Of a stretch of DNA of 64,000 bases, positions 12,081 through 23,012 are shown in pieces. The stretch is from Hymenochaete sp. R1 (taxonomy: Eukaryota > Basidiomycota > Agaricomycetes > Hymenochaetales > Hymenochaetaceae): contig JAFREE010000001.1 in NCBI GenBank assembly GCA_019400425.1, positions 372,001-436,000 on the forward strand, written 5' to 3'. Position 1 is the first letter of the stretch. The number at the start of each line of letters is the position of its first letter. Position numbers and translations under genes: made by a program. The notes below the pieces were generated by a model that made no database searches, was not told where the DNA came from, and worked only from the letters and a program-made list of their open reading frames with translations.

Positions 12081-12327
12081 GTAGATACTGGAAAAAGTGT
12101 CAGGTGGCTGAGGATGAAGTCTGCAGACTCGGAAAGGCTGCAGAAGCTCAGTAAACTAGTAAACTTCGGCGAAATCATGCTACACGTGATATTTCGTGGC
12201 TGATCGTCGTCCTACCGTCGTCGAGCTTAAGCTTGATCAACCGACGACCGCAAGGAACTTCTGGATCAACTTCTTCCTAACTTCTTCTATGCAGTCTAAA
12301 CTTCGAAGGGTCGATGATTAGCCTGCC
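12081..12327. promoter_or_regulatory. Shared bidirectional promoter NIP7 / NRDE2
   Basis: 247 bases between two start codons. It contains CACGTG at 12183-12188 and an inverted repeat: GTCGTCG at 12217-12223 and CGACGAC at 12242-12248, with the self-complementary AGCTTAAGCT (12224-12233) in the loop. Both flanking genes act in nuclear RNA work, so co-regulation is plausible but unproved. Confidence 0.5.
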
Positions 12328-15300
12328 ATGGCACATATGTCACCGTCTTCACTCCCTCCTGTTTTCTCGTCTTTTCCCGATTTGGATGCGCCAGGTCCGA
12401 GCTCCAAATCGAAGGAAACCCAAAGTACCGACATTCCTCGAAAGAAGAGAAGGAAGGACGGAGATGGAGACCGGGAGCGCGAGAAAAAACATACGAGTAG
12501 CAAGAAAAGTAATTCGGGTCGTCCGAAAGACAAGCATCGGAGCAATAAAGTTCACTTACATGCAGAGGACGAATTCTCACCACAAATTGTTGAAACCTCT
12601 ACTTTATTCTTCCGCGACAGCAAAGGAGATGAGCTAAACATCACGTACGGGTATCTGGATGCTAAGACCGTTCCTAAGTACAAGCATATCGGTGGTGAGT
12701 CAAACAGAGGCTCTCCATATTGCGACTAATTCAAATCAAGGCGGTAGGAAGGTTCTTGGTCTGAGCCCAGACCTCACGGTGCTGTATAGAGGGAGCAAAG
12801 GTCTTGAAATAGGCGAAAGGGCATGGTTCAGTAGGGTGAGCATTCGCCCTAAGATTTGTGTCTCTGTGAAAACTAAGGTCCGGAATTAGGCTCCGCAACT
12901 CTCAGATTCAAGAACAAAGTCTCGCTTGGCAGACGAAAAGGTCGTACGGCTTGAAGCTACAACCAAAACAACGGCGAAGTACGAGGAAATAGATGGTGTA
13001 ATAAACCTACCGTCAAGAAAGAAGAAGGGTGACGGAGAAACTGACTATCGGGCTATCTCTACGAAGGACGCAGAAACAGATACGACTTCGTCATCCGACG
13101 AGAACGACAGCTCGGACAGCGACGAGGAGACGCGAACGTTAACAGCGCGAGAAGAGGCAATCCAAAGACTCGAGAGACGCATTTCCGAGGACCCTTCGTC
13201 AGTGGCTGACTGGCTACTACTCCTCGAGCAATCACTTAAGGATATCCCACTCTCGAGCAAGAACGCGGAGAAAACTCGTGCCGAGGTTGCGATATCAGTT
13301 TTGTCACGAGCATTTGTTGCCCATCCATCGAACGGCACATGCACTCGTCTGCGCCTCAAGTACCTTAAGTTTGGTGAGAGCGTATGGCAGACGGCTCAGC
13401 TGGACGATGAGTGGGATAAGGCGTTGGTGGAAGCGAAGTCGCACGACCTGCACGTGGAATGGCTCGATTGGCGCATAAGGACGGCGAGCAATGTCACTGA
13501 TGCGCTTGAAGATGCTATTAAGGCTCTGGGTCGGACCGTATCAAAGGATCTAGATATGAACGATTCGCTCAAACTCAGGCTCTTTTGGCGCGTTGTCGTT
13601 CTGCTAAAACAATCTGGTAAAATCAATTCATTCTTGTTTGTTATAATGCTAACATTTTACTTAAGGTTTCGTAGAACGTGCTTTCGCGCTTTTCCAGGCC
13701 CAGTCAGAGATGTGAATATATAGACCTCTCTATTTCGCTATACTCGATACTCATTATTCATTGCGACAGATTATTCAAGCTCCCCCGAGCTCTCAATGCG
13801 GTATCCTTCGACGTGAAGCTGGATGCTCTCGAACAATTCTGGGACTCTGAAGTGCCAAGACTTGGAGATTTTGACGCAAAAGGATGGTCGGTCTGGAGTC
13901 CCAACGACGAACATACTCAAACTCAGACGTATCACACATGTGAACCCACATCAAAGAAGAGCTCGAACCCATACGAAATCTGGTCTGAGTTTGAGAGTCG
14001 CGCAGACGAGGAACTCTTCCTTCCCAGGCACGTGTCTGATGACGCAAACTCCCCTGACGCTGAAGAAAGCGATGATGACCCATACTCGACGGTTTTGTTC
14101 TCCGACATACGTCCATTCTTAGTGAACCTCAGCACTACTCGCGGAAAAGAACTCTTTCGGCTTATTTGGATTGCTTTTCTCGGTTTGCACGTTCCGGGCC
14201 TGTCTACAGCGCTGTCGTCCGTGAAAGGGGCAGGCGCTTCTGACGATCGGTGGGCTGATACGGCGATCATGCGATCAGCATTTCTGGAGCGGTTGTTTCC
14301 GAAGGAACGATATGTGACGATGGTGGATTCCTTTGGAGGCGTTACAGTTGGGAGAGAGAAGGTGTATCTTAAACTATTTGACGAAATCAGGACGTGGAGC
14401 TTGGGTTGTATTGGACCTTTGGGTGGCCTGACGGTGGTGGATGGAGAAGGCGGTACTTGGAATAAGTATGGTGTAGCATCTCTAAGTATCAGCTCACTAG
14501 ACACGATTAGGTATGTACTGGGAACAGACCATGCGGTATTCAAGCTTACTCCACATTCTTAGACATGTCTTTGAGCAACTGCGTGGGGAAGGAGAAGACA
14601 CGCACTGGGATACACTACGTCTGGCTTTTGAGGCTGCAAACCCCAGATGTCCGAAGTCAGTCATTCTTTATTTTATACATTGCGTTATTTCTGACGCTTT
14701 CCTTAAGCGCACAAAAGATCTCGCAGACGATGCTCTCAACGCATAGTCAATCCGCCGAGCTACTTGCCGCGCATGCATACCTCGAACGCGCAAGCCGAAA
14801 ATTCGACAAAGCACGAAAAGTGTACCGGGTCAGTCTTTCGTCGCTCGGTCAGGCGCCTGATCCGAGTGTCGTCTGTCTTTGGTGGGGTCTAGCGGAGATG
14901 GAATGGTTATTATCGAATGATGAGGCTGCATTGGACGCCATTCTTAATGCATCCGGCCAATCCACCGACCGTTCTGGTATTAATATGTTGAAGGCGAAAC
15001 GCCGTCTGGAAGAGCTCTGCGGACGGAACTCAACATCTGAACAGAGGTTCCGCATAGACTGGCTGAAGCTTAGGATTCTATTCGAACTCTTGAGCAATTC
15101 ATTGGATGGTGCGGCTGCTGTGTCGGAACGCCTGCAGACAGAAGAACAACCCGGAACAATAGAACACGAATCACTCGTAGTCGCCTCACTTGTCATGTTT
15201 TACCACTACTTAGCGACACTTCGGAACCACGCACCACCCGCCACGTTAAGAAACCTCGTAACGAAGGCGTTGGACGTGTATCCTAACAATAGCATTGTGC

Positions 15301-15990
15301 TCGGATTATTCTTGGAATGCGAGAAAGGGGAGGGCGTGTGGGGGCGAGTGAGAGCTGTCGTCAGCGATACGACGAAGACAGTGACAGATGGGAAGTCGGT
15401 GGCAAGACGGATGATGGAAGTCTGGACAGCGAAGTGGGAGGAGGGTCGATGGGCGTCCGAGATTGAGAGGGTGCGAAGTGGACTGGAGGCTGCTGTCACG
15501 TCCGATAGGTTGGTGAATGTGTTCGCCTGATGTCAAGCTATGCTGACGGAGTTTACTTGGAAAGAACAAGGGGAAGTCCGATATTGTGGAAAGTGTACGC
15601 TCTGTTCGAAATTGCGGTAGGAGATCTAAAGAAAGCAAAAGGGGTGTTGTACCGTGCTATACGGGACTGTCCTCTTGTGAAAGGTAAGAGACTCGCATTG
15701 TCGTGGCCGAACTTGGCAACTGATTTATTTAATCTACAATAGAGTTATATTTACTGGCGTTTGACAGTCGAGTGCGAGGAGTGTACAGCAATAGGGAGCT
15801 GATAGCTTTGTCGGACACGATGGCAGAGCGAGGGATGCGACTCCGGCGATCGCTGAGTGATGTGCTCGACGAGCATGATGGGAGTGAAGACGAAGACGTG
15901 GATATGGAGGGAATGATTGAAGGGGATGGGAACGAGGAGAACGAGCTGGAAGTGGAAAGCCGTGAGCGGAGGAGATTGATGCCATATTAA
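12328..15990 (+). CDS. NRDE2: NRDE-2 family protein (nuclear RNA/heterochromatin regulator)
   Basis: Nuclear HAT/TPR-repeat protein that in animals and S. pombe (Nrl1) works with the exosome-linked helicase Mtr4 in RNA surveillance and splicing. The N-terminus is Lys/Arg/Ser-rich (residues to about 75), followed by KVLGLSPDLTVLYRG and GETDYRAIST. Then HAT-like repeats with ERRISEDPSSVADWLLLLE, RLRLKYLKFGESVW, LHVEWLDWRI and FVERAFALFQAQSEILFK, and the family block DDPYSTVLFSDIRPFLVNL. The C-terminus has SPILWKVYALFEI, AIRDCPLVKELYLLAFD and an acidic end. Introns I could fix include those ending at 13664, 13770 and 14710; the intron 15509-15564 is the one that restores SDRTRGSPILW. The last intron joins LVK to ELYLL. 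The acidic and basic terminal regions are probably disordered. Confidence 0.88.
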
Positions 15991-16019
15991 AATGAACATG
16001 AATGCAGTACACTAGTATT

Positions 16020-16031
16020 AGCACTAGTGCT
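16020..16031. repeat. 12-bp perfect palindrome AGCACTAGTGCT just after the NRDE2 stop
   Basis: Lies 30 bases after the NRDE2 stop codon. It is flanked by partly inverted copies (tacactagtatt on the left, agtattagtgta on the right) and by TAGTATTAG direct repeats. It could form a hairpin in the 3' UTR or mark 3' end formation; this is inference. Confidence 0.55.
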
Positions 16032-16171
16032 TAGCTTAGTATTAGTGTAAAGTAATGGCGTGTGAAAGAAAAGGACAATTATTATTAAATATTTGCGCGT
16101 CGTGACTTGTTAGGGCCAACCACTCCCAGCGGGTCTCTTAGTCCCACTACATCTCCCGCCGTCTCCTGTCT

Positions 16172-16226
16172 CCTCGTCGTCGTTCCTGTCGTCGTCGTTG
16201 TCGTCGTTGTCGCCGTCGTCGTCGCC
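16172..16226 (+). repeat. (TCG)n-rich trinucleotide repeat in Byr4 5' leader
   Basis: Imperfect GTC/TCG microsatellite followed by a pyrimidine-rich stretch to about 16400. It lies in the 5' flank of the Byr4-like gene (start 16521) and is probably part of its promoter or leader. The open frame through it is a repeat artefact. Confidence 0.6.
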
Positions 16227-16520
16227 TACCTGCAACTGCATCTTGCACTTTGGCCATCAGCTTCAATCCACCCGTATCCTCTCTTTATTTTTTAAACATA
16301 TTTTTTTCCCGCTCTTCAAGCTCTCTTTTTTCTCTTATGCTCGCCTGAATTTCTTCCTCTCTCCCGACCTTCTTCCGGCTTCTCCCTCAATTCATTTTTG
16401 TCTCTCCTCATCCAGCCCCTCTCAGCATTTCCACCTCCTATACGCACTCCTTCCTGCCCTCACACACGAGGCCAGTCTTCACTACTCTTCACTCTCATCC
16501 ACCCGCACTACACTATTACT

Positions 16521-19220
16521 ATGGTCGCAATACCGGCTCCCACTCACGATCGCGAAGAATGGAACGACGCGGATTTTGACCTTCCTGAAGACGCCGTCAT
16601 ATCACCGCCTTCCAACGTAGACTCCGACGGCGAGGATTGGGACGTCGAGATGGATTTAGGGAAAACGGGCGGCGCGCGTGTATCCGTTCCTCAGGGGTCG
16701 TCGTCGAGAGGGTCGATTCGCTCAAGTCCCCTCTCCAAGGGTCGCTCCGGCATGGTCACTATTCGGCCGACGCTGGGGGTTATGTCAGAATCGACCTCTC
16801 CTGAGGATGGTGACGACGACGAGGGAATTTCTACCATTAAAATCTCTGCACTCCCCACCACTTCGACAACGCACAAATTCGCAGACGTCGATGCAGATGA
16901 TGATTTAGAAGCGGATTTCGCGATCCCTGACGACTTGACTCAACTGTCCCTGAGGCCTCGAGAACTTCATCATCGAGGGTCTAAAGCATCGCTGGAGTGG
17001 GGAGACAGAGATCACACATCGTCCTCAACCACCTCTTCTGATGCTTATTCCACTCTCGGGTTTAACCCTTCCGGAAGCTCCACTTCTGCTTCTTTACCAG
17101 CATCTGAGGATGAATGCAACAACGACGAAGATGACAACGATTTGGATGGACTAGTCATTCCAACAGACCTATTCGAGACTGACCAAGGACGGCGGCACTT
17201 AGTGACGATTCTGGACTTGAAAAAGAAAACACCAAAGATCGATCAACGTCCGAGCGTGGCGTCACCGGATCCTGAAGACGATTTCGAGATTGGCTTGGTC
17301 ATAAATGGTGATGATGACCTCAGCCCAAGCAAGTTTGCTCAGACTCAGGAGACAAAACGGAGCACATCGGCTTCTTCCAGAAGTAACAGCATGCCCGCTC
17401 GCACATCGACACTTCGTCCCCCATCGAGGCTGAAGGGCGACCGACCCAGGACTCCTGTGGGACAGTCTGGTATTTCGAGTCGAACTGCAAACCGCATTTC
17501 GAGTTCACCGCCCCTCCGGCCTTCTGCAAGCAAGCGAGCTCAAACGTTCCAAGCATTCCCTTCTTCACAGCCCGTGCAGGCGCCTTCGTCTTTTGTCCAA
17601 CCAAAGCAAGGTGTGATTCGCGGGCAGAAGTCGCATGGTGTTCTCAAGGCTCATTCGCCGACACATTCGAGGAGATTGAACCGAAAGGCGTCGTTATCGT
17701 CCTTGTTAGAATCGCACAGCTCCCGCGAATCCGATGCTGATGCTGGCCCTAGTCAACCTCAATCTCAACCTGGATACTCCGCAGCCACTGCATCCTCCCG
17801 TGCTCGGATGCACACCAATTCAACGAGCCGGATGACCGCGGCAGATGTCGCATTGCCTGACTCAAGGCCCACCACACCTTCCGCTCCGGCCAATCCGCAA
17901 GCACAACGCCTCACCATGCCGACGTCATTACATCGACTGAAATCGAGGCCCTCCATTTCCGGCATCTTCCCTCCCTCTACACCCCCACTTCCGCCTTCTC
18001 CGGCCGGCGTTCCTGCTCAGTACCGACCCGGCTCGAAGACAAGTACGTCTGCATCTGCACCAGTTAAGTCCCGAAGATCAAAGAGGAGAGACTATGGGGA
18101 CGGAACGGAGCTGGATGCGTTCGATGATCTACCTACGGATCGGGATAGGGAAGCCAAATATCGAGTGCAGCCGAAAGCCACGAGTCGGACTACCGCCACT
18201 GGCCAAACAAAGATCGACAAAGACACAACAAGGGGAACGATTCGGCGACGGAGAGAGGGTTCGGGTAAGTTCACGTGGCCTCTGTGGCTCAGGTTGTGTC
18301 GTGGCCGTCGTGTCTTACGTCTGTGTGTTTCAGAAAACGCTTTGCAACCTAGTGCCTCGAGCATGTCGCTCAGACATAAACAGAGTCGGCTTGAGGGGTT
18401 GTCGAAGAATGAGAACCCTCAGAAACGAAAACCTTCTTCAACTCAAACGAGACGGAAGCCGACCCTGATCAGAAATTTGGGTGGCGCAGGCGCTCCGAAA
18501 GGTACGCTACGAACATTAGCCTTTCTGTATGGCTGGACCCTTACATTTGTTTTAGTTGTTGGTGAAATGCGGTGGAATCCTCAGAAACTTCGTTGGGAAG
18601 GGAATGATCAAGCGCTGCGCGACTTTGATACGTCCTCATCAAGACCAGCTCTCATCACGCACTATACTGGGTCATCAATAGGAGGATCACCTATGAACTC
18701 TTTTGGCTCAACGTCTCGCGTGGTGGGCAACATGATCTTCGATCCAACAAGGATGTGTTGGTTATCGACTTTGAAGCCCGATGAGGACGAGCCAGATGTC
18801 TTTGCGGAGCTCGCGGACGATGAAGACGGGGACCGAGATTCGAAGACCGGTACCATCCGCGCAACACACCAAGTCCTCCAAATCAGCACCTCCACCACAA
18901 CCGACACCTGCTCGATATCCGGTACTTCGCGGAACACACCCAGCCCTGCCCCAAGCACCCGCTCCCGCTCGCAATCACAATCCGACAGCAGTGACCACGG
19001 GTCAAGCGCGTCATGCGGTATCGGAGGTGGCAGTGGGTTTGACCCCGAAGACGACTTTGTTGCGCTATGTCGTTCGGCCGAAGCCCGACATCGCGCTGAG
19101 ATGAAGGGATGGACGTTGGCTGCTGCGACGCGTAGCGACTCGCGGTGCTCTTTTTACGACGAAGACGAGCGACGCCCTGCGCTGTACGAGATTCGTGCGC
19201 TCGCGACTCGTCAATATTGA
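16521..19220 (+). CDS. Byr4/Bfa1-like septation (SIN/MEN) GAP subunit
   Basis: Likely homolog of S. pombe Byr4 (yeast Bfa1), the scaffold half of the two-part GAP that with Cdc16 restrains the GTPase Spg1 at the spindle pole and so controls septation. The start MVAIPAPTHDREEWNDADFD opens an acidic N-terminus with DLPEDAV; the middle is Ser/Pro-rich with repeated acidic FEIGLVI/FAIPDDLTQLSLR-type boxes. The C-terminal conserved part has GEMRWNPQKLRWEGND, RVVGNMIFDPTRMCWLS, DEDEPDVFAELADDEDG and GFDPEDDFVALCRSAEARHR. Two introns, 18265-18333 (69 nt) and 18502-18555 (54 nt), both keep the frame and lack stops; removing them gives 858 residues. An unspliced reading would insert 23 and 18 residues. 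Family membership is strong for the C-terminus; the GAP partner is not in this window. Confidence 0.85.
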   Translation: MVAIPAPTHDREEWNDADFDLPEDAVISPPSNVDSDGEDWDVEMDLGKTGGARVSVPQGSSSRGSIRSSPLSKGRSGMVTIRPTLGVMSESTSPEDGDDDEGISTIKISALPTTSTTHKFADVDADDDLEADFAIPDDLTQLSLRPRELHHRGSKASLEWGDRDHTSSSTTSSDAYSTLGFNPSGSSTSASLPASEDECNNDEDDNDLDGLVIPTDLFETDQGRRHLVTILDLKKKTPKIDQRPSVASPDPEDDFEIGLVINGDDDLSPSKFAQTQETKRSTSASSRSNSMPARTSTLRPPSRLKGDRPRTPVGQSGISSRTANRISSSPPLRPSASKRAQTFQAFPSSQPVQAPSSFVQPKQGVIRGQKSHGVLKAHSPTHSRRLNRKASLSSLLESHSSRESDADAGPSQPQSQPGYSAATASSRARMHTNSTSRMTAADVALPDSRPTTPSAPANPQAQRLTMPTSLHRLKSRPSISGIFPPSTPPLPPSPAGVPAQYRPGSKTSTSASAPVKSRRSKRRDYGDGTELDAFDDLPTDRDREAKYRVQPKATSRTTATGQTKIDKDTTRGTIRRRREGSGKFTWPLWLRLCRGRRVLRLCVSENALQPSASSMSLRHKQSRLEGLSKNENPQKRKPSSTQTRRKPTLIRNLGGAGAPKGTLRTLAFLYGWTLTFVLVVGEMRWNPQKLRWEGNDQALRDFDTSSSRPALITHYTGSSIGGSPMNSFGSTSRVVGNMIFDPTRMCWLSTLKPDEDEPDVFAELADDEDGDRDSKTGTIRATHQVLQISTSTTTDTCSISGTSRNTPSPAPSTRSRSQSQSDSSDHGSSASCGIGGGSGFDPEDDFVALCRSAEARHRAEMKGWTLAAATRSDSRCSFYDEDERRPALYEIRALATRQY

Positions 19221-20071
19221 TGAAATAAACAAATTGGACACTCTTGCACATAAAGCATCCCTCATCTTGCACGTACCCCTCTTCCCCTCTCCATCATGAA
19301 ACGTCTTTTGCATATCATCTCCACTTCCTCTCTTTTCTTTATTCGTTGACTTTTATTTTTCAACTATGCATCCCTCTCGATCGTTTTTCTCGCTTCTTTT
19401 TTTTCTGTTGTTTTGTCTGAACGTCTCCATCGTATGACTTCCCACCCTCCTTGTTATCCATTTCTTGTCTCCATTCCTGTTTCCAGCCTCTCAATCTCTC
19501 CGTCTCAGGTTCGACTTTTTTCATTCGCAACCGGTTCACATAATATATCGTTCCTTTTTTGTCTGATCTTCTCTTTTCGAGTTTGATGTTCACTTTCATT
19601 TCTTTTTCTTTTCATTCTTCGTCTCGTTCCATCTTTGGCTTTCGGATCTCAAACAAACGAACAAATATGCTGTAGCATATACTCCCCAGCCAGTCGATCG
19701 ATCGGATCCCTTCCGTCCTTCCACAGCAGCTGAATGACGCTTCGCGTCTCCCTTTTCTTACTCTACTTCTGGTGCGCCTGCATTGTCTTAATCCACTCCG
19801 CAAACTAGTCTTGTCCCTTCTTGTCAGTACTTGTCGTGTATGGAGACGTAGACTTTATGACCCAATATGCATGTTCATTCCGCATTCCGAACGATTTGCT
19901 TGAGATATTTATGAGATTTAAAGGAGCTTTCAGTTGAATCGAACAAGTATTATACATAATCAAGCAACCAAAGAAAATACAAATCGTGCATTACACCGGG
20001 ACAACCCTATAGATAAAATAACCCAAGAAAGATGCGAAAGCCATACATGTACGAAATTACCGCGAAAACAA
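19221..20071. other. Noncoding gap between convergent Byr4-like and Mpv17-like genes
   Basis: About 850 bases of 3' flanks. From 19270 to 19640 the plus strand is very pyrimidine-rich. Open frames here show only low-complexity Lys/Glu translations on the minus strand. I see nothing gene-like. Confidence 0.55.
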
Positions 20072-21144
20072 TCAGTCTTTCTTGGACTCCTTCTCTTCGG
20101 TGGATTCGCCCTCCTTCTTTTCGGCCTTTTTGCATTTCTCCGCCGCAAGTTTCGCCTTCTTGACGCGTACGGAGAAATAGAGCTTTAGGAGACGCTGTAA
20201 GTAAGCACTGCAAAAATAGGGGAAGCTGAAGCTTACGCCAAGGGAAAAGCCGACGAAGTTGAAAAAGGGGACCCAGAGCTATATGAAAGAATTCATTTAA
20301 TCAGTCAACTTTTTTATGATTGCTGCACAGAAAGCAGAGTTATCGGGACTGACGTGTTGTGGGATGAGCGCCTGCGCTATGACCATTGAAAGTGGAGAGG
20401 TAGCCCAAGTTACCTTGAACAAAAGCGTCATCAGTAAAAGATACACCTACTCATCAATCTCGAAAAGCATCGACTCACCCGCATGACTGACATAAAACCA
20501 GACTTGACCGTACGGAGAACCTCTTCCACCGATTTCGCGCCATTAATGACAGCCATGCTGGCCAGAAACACTACACCACCAGAGCACCAATGGTAATAAG
20601 TCAGTTTACCCCATCAGCCCTCCTAAGCTCCTACAAAATAGCAGGACAATCGCCCGAGCTTATACACGTACCGGAACTCTGCACGGGCGCCACCAATAAA
20701 TTGCTCGCTAGTATCTGCCCAACTCTCGCCCTCTTCCCGACTCTCCCCGCAAACGCCTTCTGCAACAACCCCACGAGGACATGGCCCAGAGGGGCCGACA
20801 CCAGAAAGCCGTACACTGCCATTTTGAGTGCGCGCGCGTCGATTTTATAGGTGGAGGCGAGGGTCTGAAGGGGTTTGGGCGCAGATTTGGGAGGTGGGGA
20901 GGTAGGGGCGTTGGAAATGTGCGAGGCGAGGACTTCTTGGATGAAGCAGAGGGTGCCTATGTTTGAGGTGTTGCACATCAGTCAAGGCGGTCGCCACAAG
21001 GAACTCGCTTTTGGATTTTTAAGGCAGAATAATTGAGCTGAACGTACCTGCAGTTATGGCCTTCGTACGCAATGGATGGGTCAAGAGTTGGTTCGTATAA
21101 GCGTCTAGCAAAGACCTTGAGTGTTTCGCTTGTATGGGGCTCAT
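20072..21144 (-). CDS. Mpv17/PMP22 family peroxisomal or mitochondrial membrane protein
   Basis: Small four-helix membrane protein of the Mpv17/PMP22 (PXMP2) family, thought to form weakly selective pores in peroxisomes or the inner mitochondrial membrane. Exons 21048-21144, 20672-20956, 20479-20570, 20354-20413, 20237-20278 and 20072-20194 give 232 residues. Key blocks are YTNQLLTHPLRTKAITAG, a helix around MAVYGFLVSAPLGHVLVGLL, RTVKSGFMSVMRVTWATSPL and LWVPFFNFVGFSLG, the last two being the family's C-terminal signature region. The C-terminus is a Lys/Glu tail. ATG 21144 is chosen because it precedes the first family block and the downstream exon has no ATG of its own. The wording is closer to PMP22-like members than to Sym1, but location is not decided. 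Confidence 0.82.
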
Positions 21145-21549
21145 GCTTGCAGTGGTCCGTTACTATTGCAGTATTCGACGAAGGTGATCTCGAAAGAGGC
21201 AGAGTTCTTCAAAATGTAGGTCTTACAGCGAACTTCAGGTCAGTAATGGGTTTATCGCTGTTCGTGCACACACAAGAATGGTAGCAGATGGAAGAGACTG
21301 GGAAGGGTCGGTTGACTGCTTTTCGGAAGTAAATGGATGCTCTTAACCCGCACTCTGCCGTCGATCTCGCATTCACTGAATTCCTGCTTACCCCGTATTA
21401 CGCATTTTAAGTTTCAAAGTTAATCATGCCCAAGTCCACTCCAAACTGACAGATCCATAATAAAATAATTGGTTTTAAAATACCGTCTAAATAAAGGAGC
21501 GACGAGCATATGCCGACATAGCAGAAAAAGTTAAGTAAGTCTAATTCAA
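21145..21549. other. Gap upstream of Mpv17-like gene
   Basis: About 400 bases that should hold the promoter of the Mpv17-like gene and the 3' flank of YHM2. No motif or additional gene was recognised. Confidence 0.45.
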
Positions 21550-23012
21550 TCATTTTTTCTTGACCCTACATTGAACGTCAAAACTCAGATTTTAATAAGC
21601 TACCTTAGAGTAAAGCACTTACCATGCCTTGACATAGTCGGCAAACGAGACCATGCAAACCGTTTGCCAGATACCGAGACCGATACGAGGGGTGACACCA
21701 CGGTACAAGCCCTTGATACCGTTCTCCTTGTAAATATAGTTCAAGGTGTTGAGGATAGTCAGCTTCGCAGGACGGTTAGCCGATGTGCTCTTCGACATGG
21801 ATTGCATCTGACCACAAATTGTGAGCTAAGGTGTACAAAATACTTAACATCTTCTTTGCGAACCTCGACACGGACAACTTCGATCGGCTGGTTCCAGGTC
21901 GCGAGGGCACCACCTATTGACGACGCGAGGATCTTGTCGAAAGCGGCAAGCTTGTCGTTCTCGCCCTTGCCACGGATGCTACGGATACTCGACTCGGCGA
22001 GACGGGCAAAGCCCATGCTGGAAACAGCAGAGCGATAAGAGCAACAGTTGCATCAAAGAGCCACACACGTACCGCGAACCCCAGTTTGTGCATTGACGGA
22101 CCGCAACAGCGTTGACACCCTTGTTCACACCGGCGAGACCCTCTCTGCGAAAGATATCCGCAAACACAGCCCACGTTGATGGTGGCTTAATACCGGCCGC
22201 TGCCTGCTTATGCCGCGTGATCTCCGCTGTTTTCATACAGGTGCAGAAACCTGAGAGATAAACAAAGTATCAACAAGTGCGGCGGCGTATGCGGAAGCAA
22301 AAAAAGGGAAAGGCGTACCCATGGTCGCGTACGCCTGCGCAATGCCACCGCCCATACCCCCCAACAATCCGGCTGCAGCGGGGTTTACACCAATTCCCAT
22401 GAAGCCCGACTCGATTTCAGAAGCGGTGAATAGTAAGACACCACCCTTCGTCGATGCCTCAATCCAAGCCTGGAGCTGCGTGAGAATCCTTGTTACGAAG
22501 AATGACAGCTGCGGTACGCACCCATGGAATGAGACCCTGATAGAAGCCGGAGACGCCTCCACGACTCCAGACGGTTTTAAGCGCCTGCATCATGGACTGC
22601 GAGCGGTTGGCGGCCATCTGGGTCTTGATGACCTCTAAGGGTTGACCAAGCGTCGTTACCTGACACGAAAAACTTGAAAATCTGCGGAGAGTCGGAGTCC
22701 CAGCCAAGTGCAGCTTACCTCCTAAAAATACGCGAACTTGTGAGTAAAAAAAACGGCGCTCCGAGGAAAAGTCAAGGTTTCAACACTTACGAACTGAACA
22801 AATCACGGCGAGAAAAACACGACTTCCAAGTTAATAAAGCGAAAGATATCATAACATGACTTGATGTACCATGTTCATTATAGCACCTAAAAGTCGTGCG
22901 ATTAGCACATTGTCCGCGAAGCGTCTTGAGCAACGAGCGAAGTAAACGTACCGACAGCAATATTTGACCAGTTGACGCCCTTCTGGCCGGGCTCCTTTGC
23001 CATAGGTGCCAT
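21550..23012 (-). CDS. YHM2: Mitochondrial citrate/oxoglutarate carrier YHM2
   Basis: Inner-membrane carrier exporting citrate for oxoglutarate, first described as an mtDNA-linked protein in yeast. The product is about 301 residues. It begins [20 protein letters not shown] (exon 22952-23012); then come a 17-nt exon (22870-22886), a 3-nt exon TTC (22791-22793), a 3-nt exon GAG (22729-22731) and exon 22522-22659. Together they spell [17 protein letters not shown], a YHM2 hallmark. [55 protein letters not shown] and [17 protein letters not shown] follow. The Px[DE]xx[KR]-type carrier motifs are changed as is normal for YHM2. The last exon is taken to end with VKKK after a consensus GTAAGT intron (stop 21550-21552); if that intron is retained the protein stops at 21619. 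Confidence 0.92.

Noticed and set aside
15509..15564. Possible frame break in NRDE2 near 15530
   Set aside because: A 56-nt intron (GTTGGT...GGAAAG) joins SDR to TRGSPILW and keeps the frame, with a CTGAC branch-like site.
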